DNA of 64,000 bases from DASUNQ01 sp035536455 (GCA_035536455.1 DATLOC010000040.1:1-64000), one strand, 5' to 3'; counted from the stretch's first letter, positions 7,855 to 16,034 are shown. Made by a program: numbers and translations. Notes: generated from the sequence alone by a model not told the origin.

Positions 7855-8085
7855 GAGGAAACATCCTCTGGCTTCGAGGAAACATCCTCTAGAGCGGAGG
7901 AAACATCCTTAGGCTTCGAGGAAACAATTCCTGGCCCGGGGGAAACAATTTCTGGACCGGAGGAAACATCCTCCGGACCAGAGGAAACATCCTCTAGTGC
8001 TGAGGAAACATCCTCCAGCCACGAGGAAACAATTCCTGGCCCGGAGGAAACAATTCCTGGAGCGGAGGAAACATCTTCCGGCCTC
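7855..8085 (+). repeat. Tandem array of eleven 21-bp units, each a small hairpin
   Basis: Eleven units start exactly every 21 bases, each beginning GAGGAAACA (GGGGAAACA in unit 5). Every unit can fold into a 5-bp stem with a 4-base loop, either GAGGA/TCCTC or, with a one-base register shift, AGGAA/TTCCT. Eight units pair perfectly. The other three (units 3, 5 and 11) deviate only by G-T pairs, which are G-U wobbles in a plus-strand RNA. The last 7 bases of each unit vary freely. The array starts one base after the egtD stop and fills the gap up to the blaI promoter. The period equals two DNA helical turns and seven codons, and both strands are open, so a heptapeptide-repeat ORF cannot be excluded. 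Confidence 0.93.
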
Positions 8086-8086
8086 G

Positions 8087-9073
8087 CTAACGCCGCGCCA
8101 GGGCCAGGCCGAAGAGCTCCTCGTCGTCCGTCCACCAGGCCAGCAGCTCGAGACCGGCCCCGCGGAGCATGGCTTCGGTCCGCGGGCGGTCGAACTTGGC
8201 GCTGATCTCGGTGTGGATCTCCTCGCCGGGCGCGATCTCCAGCGTCAGGTCGAGCCCCGGGAGCTGCACCGTCTGCGGCCCGCGGGCGACGAGCCGCGCC
8301 TCGATCCAGTCCTTCTCGGGGTCGTAGAAGGCGCGGTGGCCGAAGGCCTCCGGCGCGAAGTCGCCGCCGGTCAGCTCGTTGACCACCCGCAGGATGTTGC
8401 GGTTGAACTCCGCCGTCACCCCCTGGGCGTCGTTGTAGGCCGCCTCGACCCGCGCGATCGGCTTCACCAGGTCCACGCCGAGGAGGAAGTGGTCTCCCGG
8501 CGCCATCGCCGCCGCCAGCCGGGCCAGGAACGCCGCCCGCTCGTCGGGCAGGAGGTTGCCGATCGTACCGCCGAGGAAGATGACCAGCCGCGGCGTCTCG
8601 CCCGGCAGCGGCGCCAGCCGGCCTAGGAAGTCGCCGACGACGCCGTGCACCGCGAGCCCCGGGTAGGCCGCGACCAGCTCCTCGGCCACCCGCCGCAGCG
8701 TGCCCTCGGCGACGTCGAAGGGCACATAGAGCTCGAGCGTGCCGGCGGCGCGCAACGGGCCGAGCAGGTGCCGCGTCTTGGTCGCCGCCCCCGAGCCCAG
8801 CTCGACCAGCGTGCGCGCCTTGGTGTGCCCCCCCACCTCCGGCCCGATCCGCTCGAGCAGCGCCGCCTCGGTGCGCGTCTGGTAGTACTCGGGGAGCGTG
8901 GTGATCCGCTCGAAGAGCGCCGAGCCGCGGTCGTCGTAGAAGAAGCGGCTGGAGATCGAGAGCGGCCGCTGCGCGAGGCCGCGGCGGAGGTCCTCGAGGT
9001 CGCGCTGCCGGCCCCGCTCGCCGCTGCGGTCCTCGATCGTGATGCGCGGCGACTCGCCGGCGGCCGTGCTCAC
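8087..9073 (-). CDS. egtD: L-histidine N-alpha-methyltransferase (ergothioneine biosynthesis)
   Basis: Adds three methyl groups from SAM to histidine to make hercynine, the first step to ergothioneine; cytosolic. The 328-residue protein has the EgtD hallmarks: SRFFYDDRGSALFE, the Y-Y-Q-T-R motif near 63-67, the SAM loop ELGSGAATKT near 91-100, FDVAEGTL, FLGGTIGN, LLGVDLVKP, YNDAQGVTAEFNRN and, near the end, EISAKF. The GTG start overlaps the stop of the ABC permease gene (GTGA), so it is coupled to a quaternary-amine importer. No egtB or other ergothioneine gene is seen in the window. The stop is followed directly by the hairpin repeat array. Confidence 0.95.
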   Translation of the reverse strand: MSTAAGESPRITIEDRSGERGRQRDLEDLRRGLAQRPLSISSRFFYDDRGSALFERITTLPEYYQTRTEAALLERIGPEVGGHTKARTLVELGSGAATKTRHLLGPLRAAGTLELYVPFDVAEGTLRRVAEELVAAYPGLAVHGVVGDFLGRLAPLPGETPRLVIFLGGTIGNLLPDERAAFLARLAAAMAPGDHFLLGVDLVKPIARVEAAYNDAQGVTAEFNRNILRVVNELTGGDFAPEAFGHRAFYDPEKDWIEARLVARGPQTVQLPGLDLTLEIAPGEEIHTEISAKFDRPRTEAMLRGAGLELLAWWTDDEELFGLALARR

Positions 9074-10638
9074 GCCAGCCCCCGCGGCCGCACGCCGCGC
9101 TCGACGAGGCCGAGCGCGCCGTCCACGACGAGCGCCAGGAGCGCCGCCGGGATCGCCCCCGAGAGGATGCGCGGCGTGCTGGCGAGCTGGAGGCCGGTGA
9201 CGATCGGCTCGCCGAGCCCGCCGGCGCCGATGAAGGCGGCGAGGGTGGCGGTGCCGACGGTGAGGACCGCCGCCGTGCGCACGCCGGCCAGCAGCACCGG
9301 CGCGGCGAGCGGCAGCCGCACCTGGCGCAGCACCTGGCCGGGCGTCATGCCGAGCGCGGTGGCGGCCTCGACGGCGCGCGGGTCGGCGTCGCGCACGCCG
9401 GTGAAGGTGTTGCGCACGATGGGGAAGAGGGAGTAGACCCAGAGCGCCACGATCGCCGGCAAGGCGCCCACGCCGAGGAGCGGGATCATGAAGGCGAGGA
9501 GGGCGAGCGAGGGCACGGTTTGGGTCATGCCGAGGACGCGGATCAGCGGCTCGGCGAGGCGCCGCCGGCGCTCCAGCCCGAGGCCGAGCGGCACCGCCAC
9601 CGCGGCGCCGAGGAGGAGCGCGATGGCCGAGAGCCCCAGGTGCTCGCCGGTGCGGCGCGCGATCGACCGCCGCTCGCTCCAGAGGTAGCCGAGGAGGCCG
9701 GGCGCGCCCGGTGCCGCCGCGCGCGTGGCCGGCGCGCCTTCGTCCACGAGCCCGAGCGCGCGCAGGGCGTCGCGCGCCACCTCCTCCTCGCTCTCCTTCC
9801 CCTCCTGCAGGCGGAAGTTGAGGCGGCGCATGCGCGTCTCGTCGAGGACGCCGGCGAGGAGGCCGAGGGCAGCCGCCGCCTCCGGGTAGCGGCGCAGCGT
9901 CGTGCCGCGCGCGAGCGGCGCCGCCTCGTAAGGCGGGAAGAGGCCGCGGTCGTCCTCCAGCACGACGAGGTCCTGCACCGCGAGGCGGCCGTCGGTCGTG
10001 TAGACGTCGAGCGCCTCGACCTCGCCGGCTTCCGCGGCGCCGTACTTGAGAGCGTGTTGCATCGGGCGCACGGAAGCGAAGCGGAGGCCGTAGAGGCGCG
10101 CCAGGCCGGGGAGGCCGTCCTCCCGCTCGACGAACTCGTAGCCGAACGCGGCGGAGAGGCCGGGGGCGACGCGCGCCAGGTCGGAGATCGTGCGCAGCCT
10201 GTGGGCGCGCGCCACGTCGCCGCGCACTGCCACCTCGAAGGCGTTCTCGAAGCCGAGGCCCGGCAGCCAGACGAGGTCCCAGCGCTCGGCGAAGGCGCGG
10301 CGGACGCGCGCCAGCGTCTCGGCCCGGCCGCCGCGCGGCTTCTCGCCGAGCAGGGTGACGAGGCCGGTGCCGGTGTACTCGGGGTAGAGGTCGATCGCCC
10401 CGCTCTTGAGCGCCTCGAAGCAGACCTGCGTGCCGGCGAGGCCGAGCCGCCGCTCGACGTCGAGATCGGTGCGGGCCTCCAGAAGCTGCGCGAACATCTC
10501 GGCCAGGAGGCGGCTCTCCTCGAAGTTCTTCGAGCCGACGACGACGCGGCCGGCGGCGGCGGCGGAGAGCCGGGCGGGGAAGAGCGGAGCGGCGAGAGCG
10601 GCGAGGAGCGCGGCGGCGGCGAAGCGGCGGGCGGTCAC
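9070..10638 (-). CDS. Fused substrate-binding protein and permease of an OpuC/EgtU-type ABC importer
   Basis: A 522-residue fusion. A signal segment (1-27) is followed by an OpuAC/ProX-type binding domain at about 30-300, marked by VVVGSKNFEESRLLAEM, LAGTQVCFEALKSGAIDLYPEYTGTG and DVYTTDGRL. Residues 330-522 form a BPD-type permease with the coupling-helix region EAATALGMTPGQVLRQVRLP. Members import betaines, choline, carnitine or (EgtU) ergothioneine. It overlaps the ATPase stop upstream (GTGA) and the egtD start downstream. Coupling to egtD makes a trimethylated histidine compound (hercynine or ergothioneine) a plausible ligand; glycine betaine is the alternative. In pneumococcal EgtU the domain order is permease then binding domain, the reverse of this one. 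Confidence 0.9.
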   Translation of the reverse strand: MTARRFAAAALLAALAAPLFPARLSAAAAGRVVVGSKNFEESRLLAEMFAQLLEARTDLDVERRLGLAGTQVCFEALKSGAIDLYPEYTGTGLVTLLGEKPRGGRAETLARVRRAFAERWDLVWLPGLGFENAFEVAVRGDVARAHRLRTISDLARVAPGLSAAFGYEFVEREDGLPGLARLYGLRFASVRPMQHALKYGAAEAGEVEALDVYTTDGRLAVQDLVVLEDDRGLFPPYEAAPLARGTTLRRYPEAAAALGLLAGVLDETRMRRLNFRLQEGKESEEEVARDALRALGLVDEGAPATRAAAPGAPGLLGYLWSERRSIARRTGEHLGLSAIALLLGAAVAVPLGLGLERRRRLAEPLIRVLGMTQTVPSLALLAFMIPLLGVGALPAIVALWVYSLFPIVRNTFTGVRDADPRAVEAATALGMTPGQVLRQVRLPLAAPVLLAGVRTAAVLTVGTATLAAFIGAGGLGEPIVTGLQLASTPRILSGAIPAALLALVVDGALGLVERGVRPRGLA

Positions 10639-11438
10639 GAGACGGCCACCGCCCGCGGTGCGCCGGCCGCGGCCGTCGGGGGCGCTTCGAGCAGCGCCAG
10701 CAGGTCGCGCACGTACGGGTCGGCCGGCCGCGCCGCGAGCTGCGCCGGCGGCGCGAGCTGCAGGAGCCGCCCGCGGCGCATCACCCCGACCCGGTCGACC
10801 AGCCGGAACGCCTCGGCCAGGTCGTGCGTCACCAGGAGCATGGTCTTCCCTACCCGGGATTTCAGCTCCAGGAACTGCCGCTGCAGCTCCAGCCGCGTCA
10901 GCGGGTCGAGGGCGCCGAACGGCTCGTCGAGGAGGAGCACCGGCGGGTCGCCGGCCAGGGCGCGGGCGAAGGCGGCGCGCTGGCGCTGGCCGCCGGAGAG
11001 CTCGAGCGGGTAGCGCGGGCCGTGGCGGTCGGGGTCGAGCCCGACGAGCGTCAGCGACTCGCGCGTCCGGGCGTTGCGGCGCGCCTCGTCCCAGCCGAGG
11101 AGGCGCGGCACCAGCTCGACGTTGCGCGCCACCGTCCAGTGGGGGAGGAGCCCGCCCTCCTGCGGCACGTAGCCGGTGCGGCGGCGCAGCTCGATCGGGT
11201 CGAAGGAGTCGACCGGCCGCCCCTCCACGCGCACCGCGCCGGCGGAGGGCTCGGCCATGCGGTTGAAGCAGCGCAGCAGAGTGGTCTTGCCGCTGCCGCT
11301 CTCGCCCACCAGCGCCACCGTCTCGCCGCGGCGCACCGCCAGGTCCACCCCCGCCAGCGCGACGGTGCCGTCGGGGTACTCCTTGCGCACCCCCACCGCC
11401 TCGAGCGTCGTCTCCCCCGGCTCCATGGCTTGCGGCAC
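10635..11438 (-). CDS. OpuA/OpuC-type ABC transporter ATP-binding protein
   Basis: ATPase partner of the fused permease (267 aa). Walker A is GESGSGKTT near 45-53, the Q loop lies in GYVPQEGGLLPHWTV, the signature is LELSGGQRQR, and Walker B is VLLLDEPFGALD with H loop VTHDLAEA. It lacks the C-terminal CBS pair of osmosensing OpuA/ProV ATPases, so gating by ionic strength is unlikely. Starts considered were GTG at 11438 and ATG at 11426. No ribosome binding site precedes either, but a TAGACT box lies 12 nt before the GTG. It is first gene of the ABC-egtD operon. Confidence 0.9.
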   Translation of the reverse strand: MPQAMEPGETTLEAVGVRKEYPDGTVALAGVDLAVRRGETVALVGESGSGKTTLLRCFNRMAEPSAGAVRVEGRPVDSFDPIELRRRTGYVPQEGGLLPHWTVARNVELVPRLLGWDEARRNARTRESLTLVGLDPDRHGPRYPLELSGGQRQRAAFARALAGDPPVLLLDEPFGALDPLTRLELQRQFLELKSRVGKTMLLVTHDLAEAFRLVDRVGVMRRGRLLQLAPPAQLAARPADPYVRDLLALLEAPPTAAAGAPRAVAVS

Positions 11439-11485
11439 GCGGCCGCCGGCAGTCTAGCCGAACGCGAAGCGGGCGCGAGCGTCTT

Positions 11486-11514
11486 TTGACACCCCAGGGA
11501 GAGCGCCATAGGCT
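11486..11514 (+). promoter_or_regulatory. Consensus sigma-70 promoter, TTGACA-N17-TAGGCT
   Basis: A perfect -35 TTGACA is separated by 17 bases from TAGGCT, and the ATG follows 10 bases later without a ribosome binding site, so the 5' leader would be only a few bases. The first ten bases (TTGACACCCC) are the same as in the promoter at 16006-16034. Confidence 0.7.
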
Positions 11515-11524
11515 GCCGCATGGC

Positions 11525-12049
11525 ATGGATGCAACCGAGAAATCATGGCTGGAGAGACACCTCGCGCTCGTCATCGCCATGGTGGGGATCCTCAGCGCCG
11601 TGCTCAGCGCCAGCGTTACGCACTATTGGACGAGGAGCCGCGCGCTGGAGGAGAAGCACTTCGACCTGAGGATCGAGGAGTACTCGAGCTTCCTCAAAGG
11701 TCAAACCCTACTCCGGCAGGGGAAGAAGAAGGAAGGGGATCCACTGATAGATCAGGCCAGGCTGAAGATCCTCTTGATGGGATCCGGCGATGTCGTGTGT
11801 TCGATGGCGAGGTACTGGGCCCACTACGCAGTCGACGAGAACGGTCACCGATTTTCGGTTTGCCCTGACGAGGAAGAGAAGAGAACGGACGCCGCGATCT
11901 ATCAGGCAATGCGAAGAGAAATCTTCGGATCGCTGGGCGTCGCCGATCCGGATTTGGACGCTGCCGTAGTCGTGCCGTACCTCCGGGATTGTGTGCTGCC
12001 AGGGACAGATTGGAACCGACTGTGCGGGAGATCCCGCAGGCGACGCTAG
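11525..12049 (+). CDS. Membrane-anchored hypothetical protein
   Basis: A 174-residue protein with a single N-terminal transmembrane segment (about residues 14-36) followed by a charged soluble domain that is probably cytoplasmic, rich in Glu/Lys up to residue 70 with several Cys (DVVCSMARYW, FSVCPDEEE, DCVLPG, LCGRS). The Arg-rich end is typical of a read-out terminus. The internal ATG was chosen because it is placed correctly behind a consensus promoter; the longer frame would start inside that promoter. The family is not recognised, and base composition is visibly less GC-rich than its neighbours, a possible sign of transfer. Confidence 0.65.
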   Translation: MDATEKSWLERHLALVIAMVGILSAVLSASVTHYWTRSRALEEKHFDLRIEEYSSFLKGQTLLRQGKKKEGDPLIDQARLKILLMGSGDVVCSMARYWAHYAVDENGHRFSVCPDEEEKRTDAAIYQAMRREIFGSLGVADPDLDAAVVVPYLRDCVLPGTDWNRLCGRSRRRR

Positions 12050-12081
12050 GGAGAAGCTGGGCGCTGTTCACGGGACCCGTC

Positions 12082-12600
12082 TCAGCCGGCGGCGCTGGCC
12101 TCTCGCAGCGCGAAGCGCACGAACTCGTAGCTTCCGGGCGCGTGGCCGGCGCGGCGGATCGCGGCGACGATCTGCGCGCGGGTGTGCGTGCCGTGGTTGG
12201 CGACGTGGAGGAGCACCTGCCAGTAGGGAAGGGTGAATGCGGCCCGTCCGGGCACGTCCAAGGTCCACCCGGCCTGCAGCGCCTCCTCGCTGAGGCCGGC
12301 GATGCAGCGGCTGGTCTGCGCGTCGATCTCCGCCCAGCGCCGGCGGGCCTCGGCGAGCGAGGCCACCTCCTCGCCCGTGACGTCGAGCGTCTCGGCCTCC
12401 GCCGGCGTCATCGAGCCGTCCAGCTCGGAGATCCATCCCCACTCGACGGCGAGGAGGTGCGCCAGCGTGTCGCGGATCGAGCCGTGCCCGCTGCAGCCGG
12501 GCGCGGTGTATTGCTCGGGCGTCAGCCGCTCGACCGCGTCGAGGAGCTGCGCGGTCGAGCGGGAGTTGTAGCGGAAGAGCGCCTGGATCAGCTCCAGCAT
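12082..12600 (-). CDS. DinB-family protein
   Basis: A 172-residue four-helix-bundle protein of the DinB/YfiT superfamily, metal-dependent proteins often acting as thiol (bacillithiol-, mycothiol- or glutathione-like) transferases. Candidate metal ligands are H48 (SIRDTLAHLL) and the histidines of HVANHGTHTRAQ near the C-terminal helix; WGWISEL and the PYWQVLLHVANHG stretch are typical. No Shine-Dalgarno; a TAGCAT box ends 6 nt before the ATG. The actual substrate is unknown. Confidence 0.85.
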   Translation of the reverse strand: MLELIQALFRYNSRSTAQLLDAVERLTPEQYTAPGCSGHGSIRDTLAHLLAVEWGWISELDGSMTPAEAETLDVTGEEVASLAEARRRWAEIDAQTSRCIAGLSEEALQAGWTLDVPGRAAFTLPYWQVLLHVANHGTHTRAQIVAAIRRAGHAPGSYEFVRFALREASAAG

Positions 12601-12606
12601 GCGCCC

Positions 12607-12612
12607 ATGCTA
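12607..12612 (-). promoter_or_regulatory. TAGCAT -10 box, leaderless start of dinB-like gene
   Basis: On the minus strand TAGCAT is followed by exactly 6 bases and the ATG. There is no ribosome binding site, which fits a leaderless transcript. Confidence 0.45.
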
Positions 12613-12620
12613 GCGCCCCC

Positions 12621-13508
12621 TCAGAACCTCCGACCCAGCGACAGGTACGGCTCCTCGTACTTCCGCGACGAGCGGCCCCAGATCCACTGGTTGTAGCCGG
12701 CCTCGGCCCACCAGCGCTGGCGCTCGCCGAAGTTGCGGAAGAGGGCGGCGCCGACGACCATGCGGCTGGCGTCGGGGAAGCAGTTGGTGACCGAGCAGCC
12801 GAAGCGGTCGTCTACCTTGCGCTCCGACTCGTTGCCGATGCCGTGGATCCAGCTGTAGGTTCCCTTGGCGATCAGCTTCTGCCAGGGGAGCGGGTAGCCG
12901 ACCTCGATGAAGAGCGGGATCTCGTCGGCCAGGTTGGTGGTGCGGTAGGTGTAGCCGACCTCGAGGTTGAACCAGCCGCTCTCGGCGAGCGAGCGGCTCA
13001 CGAGATAAGTCAGGCCGTAGTCCTCGCCCAGCAGGCCGCGCCACTCGGGGCTCTCGCCCTTGAACTCCCCGTCCTCGTCGAAGACGTGCCGGTCGTAGGG
13101 GCCGGTGAGGTCGTAGAGGTAGGAGGTGCGGATGTTGAGGGCCACCGCCATCGGCCAAGTGCCCTCCTTCAACTGCCGCTTGAGGCCGAGGAAGAGCTCG
13201 GAGAAGCCGCGGTTGCGCTCCATGTCGGTGCGCTGCCCCTCGAGGCCGTCTAGGTAGAGCACCAGGTAGCGGACGGAGGTGTCGTGGCCGACGCCCACTT
13301 CGCCCCCCGAGTAGCCGTACCGGAAGATGTGCCAGCTCCTGCTCACCCGGGTGTTCCCGTAGGGGTCCCACGAGGCCCGCGCCGTCTTCTCGCTGTAGCC
13401 GAACTGCACGTCGCCGGCGCCCGCCGCCGGCACCCACGCGCCGCCCGCCAGAGCCGGCGCGGCGACGAGGGTCAAGACACAGACGACACCACACAGGCGA
13501 ATGAACAT
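12621..13508 (-). CDS. Outer-membrane beta-barrel-like protein
   Basis: A 295-residue exported protein: a signal peptide (1-21, ending APALAGG), then many short amphipathic strands alternating aromatic and polar residues, and a C-terminus ending in Phe (YLSLGRRF), as expected for an outer-membrane barrel inserted by BamA. Two Cys near 245-250 may form a disulfide in an extracellular loop. The ATG has a clear GGAGGA site. The role is unknown (porin or transport component). It is transcribed alone, divergently from the hydrolase-OsmC fusion. Confidence 0.72.
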   Translation of the reverse strand: MFIRLCGVVCVLTLVAAPALAGGAWVPAAGAGDVQFGYSEKTARASWDPYGNTRVSRSWHIFRYGYSGGEVGVGHDTSVRYLVLYLDGLEGQRTDMERNRGFSELFLGLKRQLKEGTWPMAVALNIRTSYLYDLTGPYDRHVFDEDGEFKGESPEWRGLLGEDYGLTYLVSRSLAESGWFNLEVGYTYRTTNLADEIPLFIEVGYPLPWQKLIAKGTYSWIHGIGNESERKVDDRFGCSVTNCFPDASRMVVGAALFRNFGERQRWWAEAGYNQWIWGRSSRKYEEPYLSLGRRF

Positions 13509-13694
13509 AGCTTCCTCCAAACTGTCCGTTTTCGGGACTCCGAGGAAGCCCGCGTTCCGCAAGGCGCGTACCAGCGCGGCGCTGCGTGTCCTGCGGGCCG
13601 GCGGCGGCCGCGGAGCGTCGCGGCCGGCGCTTCGTCCGTAGATCTTTTTATGAAGTGAACGCCGGATTATGGGCGGTGCCCGCGAGACCGCGGC

Positions 13695-13700
13695 TAGGAT
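13695..13700 (+). promoter_or_regulatory. TAGGAT -10 box 6 nt before the hydrolase-OsmC gene
   Basis: TAGGAT, then 6 bases, then ATG, with no ribosome binding site: a candidate leaderless promoter. The rest of the 198-bp divergent gap (13509-13706) holds a short AT-rich stretch near 13645-13655 but no clear -35 box. Confidence 0.4.
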
Positions 13701-13706
13701 CGCCGC

Positions 13707-14714
<1,008 letters not shown>

Positions 14715-14825
14715 CCCGCGCAGGCAACGCGCCCGTCCACCGCGGGGGACGCGGGGCGTGGCGCACGCCGGCGCACTGAAATCGGAAATCACGGCCGTGC
14801 CACGACTTACCGCCGCCGCCGGCCC

Positions 14826-14841
14826 TGGCACAGCTCTTGGA
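14826..14841 (+). promoter_or_regulatory. Sigma-54-like promoter upstream of udk
   Basis: TGGCAC-N5-TTGGA fits the -24/-12 consensus TGGCAC-N5-TTGCA except for the G after TTG (GC to GG). It lies 150 bases before udk, in a gap full of inverted repeats. The -12 GC is normally important, so this may be coincidence. Confidence 0.3.
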
Positions 14842-14881
14842 ATCCCGGTTCCGGTGAGGACGGGCCGGCGTGAGTCCCCGC

Positions 14882-14961
14882 CCTCGCGGCCGCGAGGCCG
14901 AAGGTCCCGCCAAGGTTCCTTCCTCCGCAACCCGGGGCGGAGTCTCCCTCCTCCGCCCCGG
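14882..14961 (+). other. Structured leader: 16-bp palindrome and 11-bp hairpin before udk
   Basis: Two strong dyads lie in the 279-bp gap between the OsmC gene and udk. CCTCGCGG/CCGCGAGG is a gapless 16-bp palindrome (14882-14897). CCGGGGCGGAG/CTCCGCCCCGG is an 11-bp stem with an 8-base loop (14932-14961), followed by a pyrimidine run instead of a U tract. The second may terminate the OsmC transcript. Confidence 0.5.
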
Positions 14962-14980
14962 CCCTTCCTTCCTCTCCGAC

Positions 14981-14986
14981 TAGAAT
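14981..14986 (+). promoter_or_regulatory. TAGAAT -10 box 7 nt before udk
   Basis: TAGAAT is followed by 7 bases and the ATG, without a ribosome binding site. Same leaderless pattern as other genes here, and a stronger candidate for the udk promoter than the sigma-54-like site upstream. Confidence 0.45.
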
Positions 14987-14993
14987 CCGGCGG

Positions 14994-15641
14994 ATGTCCG
15001 CCCTCCCCGACGCGCCGCGCCCTTGCGTGCTCGGGGTGGCCGGCGGCAGCGGCTCCGGCAAGACGACGGTCGCGCGCACCATCCTCGAGACCGTCGGCCG
15101 CGAGCGCATCGCCTTCCTCGAACAGGACAGCTACTACCGCGACATCGAGTGGCAGAGCGACGCCCAGCTCCTGCGCCACAACTTCGACCACCCGGACGCG
15201 CTCGACGACGACCTGCTCGTCGAGCACGTGGCGGCGCTCAAGGAGGGGCGGGCGGTCGAGGTGCCGATCTACGACTTCGTCCGCCACCGCCGCACCGACC
15301 GCACCCGCCGCGTCGAGCCGCGGCCGGTGGTGCTGCTCGAGGGGATCCTTCTCTTCGTCGAGCCGGAGCTGCGCGCCCTCCTCGACTTCAAGATCTTCGT
15401 CGACACCGACCCCGACCTGCGGCTCATCCGCCGGTTGAGGCGCGACATGTCCGAGCGCGGGCGGGCGGTGGACGACGTGCTGCGCCAGTACGCCGAGACG
15501 GTGCGGCCGATGCACTTGGAGTTCGTGGAGCCGTCGAAAAGGTGGGCGGACATCATCATTCCAGAGGGCGGGGAAAATCGCGTGGCCCTGGAGATGGTGG
15601 TGGCGCGGGTCGAGCAGCTCCTCGGCGGGGGCGCCGCTTGA
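14994..15641 (+). CDS. udk: Uridine kinase
   Basis: Phosphorylates uridine and cytidine to UMP and CMP in pyrimidine salvage; cytosolic. The 215-residue length is standard. The P-loop GGSGSGKTT is at about 17-25, and the family motifs EQDSYYRD, NFDHPDALDDDLL, VPIYDFVRHRR, LLEGILLF, DTDPDLRLIRRLRRD and FVEPSKRWADIIIPEGG are all present. The stop overlaps the ATG of the pterin synthase gene (TGATG arrangement), so the two are co-translated. Confidence 0.95.
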   Translation: MSALPDAPRPCVLGVAGGSGSGKTTVARTILETVGRERIAFLEQDSYYRDIEWQSDAQLLRHNFDHPDALDDDLLVEHVAALKEGRAVEVPIYDFVRHRRTDRTRRVEPRPVVLLEGILLFVEPELRALLDFKIFVDTDPDLRLIRRLRRDMSERGRAVDDVLRQYAETVRPMHLEFVEPSKRWADIIIPEGGENRVALEMVVARVEQLLGGGAA

Positions 15642-16009
15642 TGGCCGTGTACACGCTGCGCGTGCGCTCGCGCTTCGAGGCCGCGCATCACCTCACGTCC
15701 TACCGCGGCGCGCCCGAGCCGGTGCACGGCCACTCCTGGCGCGTCGAGGCGGTGCTCGAGACCGAGGGGCTGGACGGCGAAGGGATGGCTTACGACTTCG
15801 TGGCGGTCAAGGGAGCGCTCGACGCATTGGCCGCCGCGCTCGACCACCGCGACCTCAATGCCCTGCCCGCCTTCGCCGGCGAGAGCCCCACGACCGAGCG
15901 GATCGCCGCCTGGTTCCACGGCGAGCTGGCCGCCCGCCTCCCCGGCGCGCCGCTCGCCGCGGTGACCGTCTGGGAAGGGCCGGACTGCGCCGCCACCTAC
16001 CGTCCTTGA
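15641..16009 (+). CDS. 6-pyruvoyltetrahydropterin synthase family protein, PTPS-III type motif
   Basis: A 122-residue T-fold enzyme of the PTPS/QueD family. Zinc ligands are the His of FEAAHHL (16 or 17) and H29/H31 of VHGHSW; the late DHRDLNALP and PTTERIAAW segments are typical. The catalytic Cys of QueD/PTPS-I (C-x3-HGH) is replaced by Pro. A Glu (E26) instead gives E-x2-HGH, the motif of PTPS-III enzymes that replace dihydroneopterin aldolase (FolB) in folate synthesis. A folate role is therefore more likely than queuosine. It starts on an ATG overlapping the udk stop. Confidence 0.88.
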   Translation: MAVYTLRVRSRFEAAHHLTSYRGAPEPVHGHSWRVEAVLETEGLDGEGMAYDFVAVKGALDALAAALDHRDLNALPAFAGESPTTERIAAWFHGELAARLPGAPLAAVTVWEGPDCAATYRP

Positions 16010-16034
16010 CACCCCGCCGCCTCGCCGCTAGCTT
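16006..16034 (+). promoter_or_regulatory. Consensus sigma-70 promoter, TTGACA-N17-TAGCTT
   Basis: A perfect TTGACA that contains the stop codon of the PTPS gene, 17 bases, then TAGCTT. The lipoprotein ATG lies 13 bases after the -10 box, leaving a leader of about 6 bases. It shares TTGACACCCC with the promoter at 11486. Confidence 0.65.

Noticed and set aside
7855..8085. CRISPR array
   Set aside because: Units are only 21 bp with 7-bp variable parts, far too short for repeats plus spacers, and no cas gene is present.
14826..14841. Sigma-54 promoter as a firm call
   Set aside because: The -12 GC is GG, no enhancer-binding gene is near, and a better -10 box lies right at the udk start. Kept only as a low-confidence feature.
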